DNA from: an uncultured Collinsella sp.
GTDB lineage: Bacteria; Actinomycetota; Coriobacteriia; Coriobacteriales; Coriobacteriaceae
Assembly (NCBI GenBank): GCA_959599095.1
Contig: CAUGGC010000016.1
Coordinates: forward strand, 1 to 51,546
Length of the DNA: 51,546 nucleotides
Reading direction: 5' to 3'
Each line of letters begins with the position of its first letter. Positions within the stretch are counted from its first letter, which is position 1. The translations under genes were made by a program, and so were the position numbers. The notes under the pieces are model-generated. The model was not told the DNA's origin. It was given only the letters and a program-made list of their open reading frames with translations, and made no database searches. Below are positions 49,889-51,546 of this stretch, piece after piece.

Positions 49889-51220
49889 ATGAAGTACTTT
49901 GGCACCGACGGCTTTCGCGGTGAGGCCAACGTTGGGCTGACGGTAGAGCACGCTTATAAGATTGGCCGTTTTGTGGGCTGGTATTACGGCGCCAACCGCG
50001 AGCGCAAGGCGCGCGTGATCGTGGGCAAGGACACCCGTCGCTCGAGCTATATGTTCGAGGCGGCGCTGGTGAGCGGCCTGGTCGCGAGCGGTGCGGACGC
50101 CTATATGCTGCACGTGATCCCCACGCCGGGCGTAGCGCATCAGACCGTGGAAGGCTGCTTCGATTGCGGCATCATGATCAGCGCGAGCCACAACCCGTTT
50201 TGCGATAACGGCATTAAGCTCGTCAATAGCGACGGTTTTAAGATGGACGAGGACGTACTGGAGCTCATCGAAGACTACATCGATGGCAAGAGCGAGGTAC
50301 CGCTGGCCACGGGCAACCACATCGGCGCCACGGTGGACTATATGCAGGGCCGCAACCGCTACATCGCTTCGCTCATCGCCAGCGCGAACTTTTCGTTGCA
50401 GGGCGTCAAGATCGGTATCGACTGCGCCAACGGCTCGGCTTCCTCGGTGGCCAAGCCGGTGTTTGACGCGCTCGGTGCCGACGTGCGCGTGATCAACGCC
50501 GCGCCCGATGGCTTTAACATCAACGTCGACTGCGGCTCCACGCATATGGAGCGCCTGCAGCGCCACGTGGTGGAGCAGGGCCTGGACGTGGGCTTTGCCT
50601 ATGACGGCGATGCCGATCGCTGCCTGGCCGTTGACGAGCGCGGTCGCGTGGTAGACGGCGACCAGATCCTGTACGTGTGTGGCGTGTATCTGAACAAGCA
50701 CGGTCGCCTTTCGGGCGGTACCGTGGTGCCGACGATCGCCAGCAACTTTGGTCTGGTCAAGTCGCTGGAGCTTGCCGGACTGAGCGCCGTGACCAGCGGC
50801 GTGGGCGACCGTCACGTGTATGCCAAGATGCGCGAGGGCGGCTACAGCCTGGGCGGCGAGCAGACGGGCCATACGATCTTTGGCGATATCGAGCGCACGG
50901 GCGACGGCATTATGACCTCGCTGCGCGTGATGGAAGTGATTCGTGCCGAGCGCGAGACGCTCTCGCAGCTCACGGCTCCGTGCAAGCTGCTGCCGCAGGC
51001 GCAGGTTGCCGTGCGCGTAGCGGATAAGGACGCCGCGCTCGAGAACATGGGCGTGCAGAACGCCATCGCCGAGGCCGAGACTGCGCTGGCAGGCGAGGGC
51101 CGCGTGCTCGTGCGCAAAAGTGGAACCGAGTCGGTGATTCGCGTGCTGGCCGAAGCCCCCGACCAAGCCGCCGCCGACGCCGCCATGAAGCGCATCGCCG
51201 CCGCCCTGGAAGCTCTATAG
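49889..51220 (+). CDS. glmM: Phosphoglucosamine mutase GlmM
   Basis: Interconverts glucosamine-6-P and glucosamine-1-P on the way to UDP-GlcNAc and peptidoglycan. 443 residues, standard length. Motifs: N-terminal KYFGTDGFRGEAN, phosphoserine at residue 100 in MISASHNPF, metal-binding DGDADRCLAVD (about 239-249), sugar loop GGEQTGH, and C-terminal phosphate loop VRKSGTESVIRV. AAGGAGAG precedes the ATG. It could also help recycle the hexosamine or hexose phosphates of the deglycase locus, but that is speculation. Confidence 0.95.
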   Translation: MKYFGTDGFRGEANVGLTVEHAYKIGRFVGWYYGANRERKARVIVGKDTRRSSYMFEAALVSGLVASGADAYMLHVIPTPGVAHQTVEGCFDCGIMISASHNPFCDNGIKLVNSDGFKMDEDVLELIEDYIDGKSEVPLATGNHIGATVDYMQGRNRYIASLIASANFSLQGVKIGIDCANGSASSVAKPVFDALGADVRVINAAPDGFNINVDCGSTHMERLQRHVVEQGLDVGFAYDGDADRCLAVDERGRVVDGDQILYVCGVYLNKHGRLSGGTVVPTIASNFGLVKSLELAGLSAVTSGVGDRHVYAKMREGGYSLGGEQTGHTIFGDIERTGDGIMTSLRVMEVIRAERETLSQLTAPCKLLPQAQVAVRVADKDAALENMGVQNAIAEAETALAGEGRVLVRKSGTESVIRVLAEAPDQAAADAAMKRIAAALEAL

Positions 51221-51247
51221 TTACGCGGTTTTACCAAACCGCGTAAC
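51220..51247. repeat. 12-bp perfect inverted repeat at the glmM stop
   Basis: GTTACGCGGTTT (51220-51231) pairs with 51236-51247 around TACC. There is no U-tract, so it is perhaps an mRNA 3'-end stabiliser. Confidence 0.6.
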
Positions 51248-51295
51248 TGCTCGACGCTGCAAACGGCCCCAAGCGGCAATCTGACGTTCAATTTC

Positions 51296-51330
51296 AAGGG
51301 CGCGACCAGAAGGTCAGCGCCCTTTCATTT
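51296..51330 (+). terminator. Terminator downstream of glmM
   Basis: AAGGGCGCGACC (51296-51307) pairs with GGTCAGCGCCCTT (51312-51324) with one bulged A, followed by TCATTT. Confidence 0.75.
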
Positions 51331-51400
51331 CACGTTATCTTGCTCGCTTGGGGTCGTTTTCTCTGACGTCGCCAAGACATTAGCGTCAACGAGCTACTCA

Positions 51401-51461
51401 TTGGGGACAGTCTTTGCCGATTGGCCGGTTTGCTGGCCGGATGGGCAAGGACTGTCCCCAA
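51401..51461. repeat. 18-bp hairpin with GGGGACAGTC arms
   Basis: TTGGGGACAGTCTTTGCC (51401-51418) pairs with 51444-51461 with one G-T pair, and a GGCCGG repeat lies in the loop. It is similar in its arm ends to the hairpin at 81-138. The rest of the window after it (51462-51546) shows nothing I can name. Confidence 0.7.
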
Positions 51462-51546
51462 CTGCCGGCAGAGACGATATGAGCAGGACATAAAACATTG
51501 AGAGCCCCTGCTGCATGAAAGACCGCGGATTAGGCCGACAATGGTG

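Noticed and set aside
49661..51166. 501-codon minus-strand frame opposite glmM
   Set aside because: Antisense shadow of an essential, fully conserved gene.
1..51546. CRISPR array, insertion sequence, prophage or rRNA genes
   Set aside because: No regularly spaced repeats, transposase, integrase, phage structural gene or rRNA sequence was found on either strand.

Overview
The window looks like a chromosomal segment of a high-GC gut actinobacterium of the class Coriobacteriia, most probably Collinsella. I infer this from strong G/C-ending codons with long antisense shadow frames, Shine-Dalgarno-led genes, a homoserine acyltransferase of the acetyl type, a hydroxyisocaproate-type lactate dehydrogenase, and an Amadori-product utilisation locus of the kind known from Collinsella. 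No database search was possible; product names rest on motif and family recognition.

Layout. (1) 1-11112: mostly housekeeping: recQ, a GntR regulator with its SIS-domain deglycase target, a lactate/2-hydroxyacid dehydrogenase, metA, 5-formyltetrahydrofolate cyclo-ligase, a hicAB module bracketed by two near-identical hairpins, and a large M16C metallopeptidase. (2) 11113-21479: a sugar-amine (probably fructoselysine/glucoselysine-type) locus: SIS deglycase copy A, two tandem GntR regulators, then an operon of mannose-family PTS EIIA, EIIB, EIIC and EIID, a second deglycase, a FrlD-like kinase and deglycase copy B. Copies A and B appear to differ at one base in 1035. A decayed EIIC-EIID deletion fusion follows. 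(3) 21480-30100: a GAGAGAT repeat array in front of an AlbA/Schlafen-type regulator, a PilZ protein next to a membrane-anchored protein, a decaying pair of exported fibre-like genes (one with an in-frame TAG), an HNH nuclease and a small zinc-ribbon protein. (4) 30101-34100: a second GntR-deglycase-EIIB-EIIC-EIID operon that lacks EIIA and has a clear palindromic operator. (5) 34300-36916: two poorly characterised proteins, the second copy of a 180-bp palindromic element, and tRNA-Val. (6) 37148-46195: four exported fibre-like proteins, a SipW-type signal peptidase, a membrane-anchored McrB-like AAA+ ATPase, a DUF2357-like/coiled-coil protein and a second SipW-type peptidase. (7) 46321-51546: an EamA transporter, a DUF4012 protein and glmM.

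Two themes stand out. The first is a multi-receptor Amadori-product system with five SIS deglycases, four GntR/UTRA regulators and two complete or nearly complete PTS sets, which shows duplication, possible gene conversion and decay. The second, and the best candidate for an undescribed system, is the 37148-46195 cluster. It couples SipW-type secretion of a family of proteins (signal segment ending near T-Y-A-W-F, C-terminal W-L-E-G-x-D-x-x-C motif) to an McrB/DUF2357-like ATPase pair that has no visible nuclease and is tethered to the membrane. Relatives of the same exported family occur at 24186-28266 beside a PilZ (c-di-GMP receptor) protein, suggesting second-messenger-controlled surface fibre assembly. 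That function is inference.
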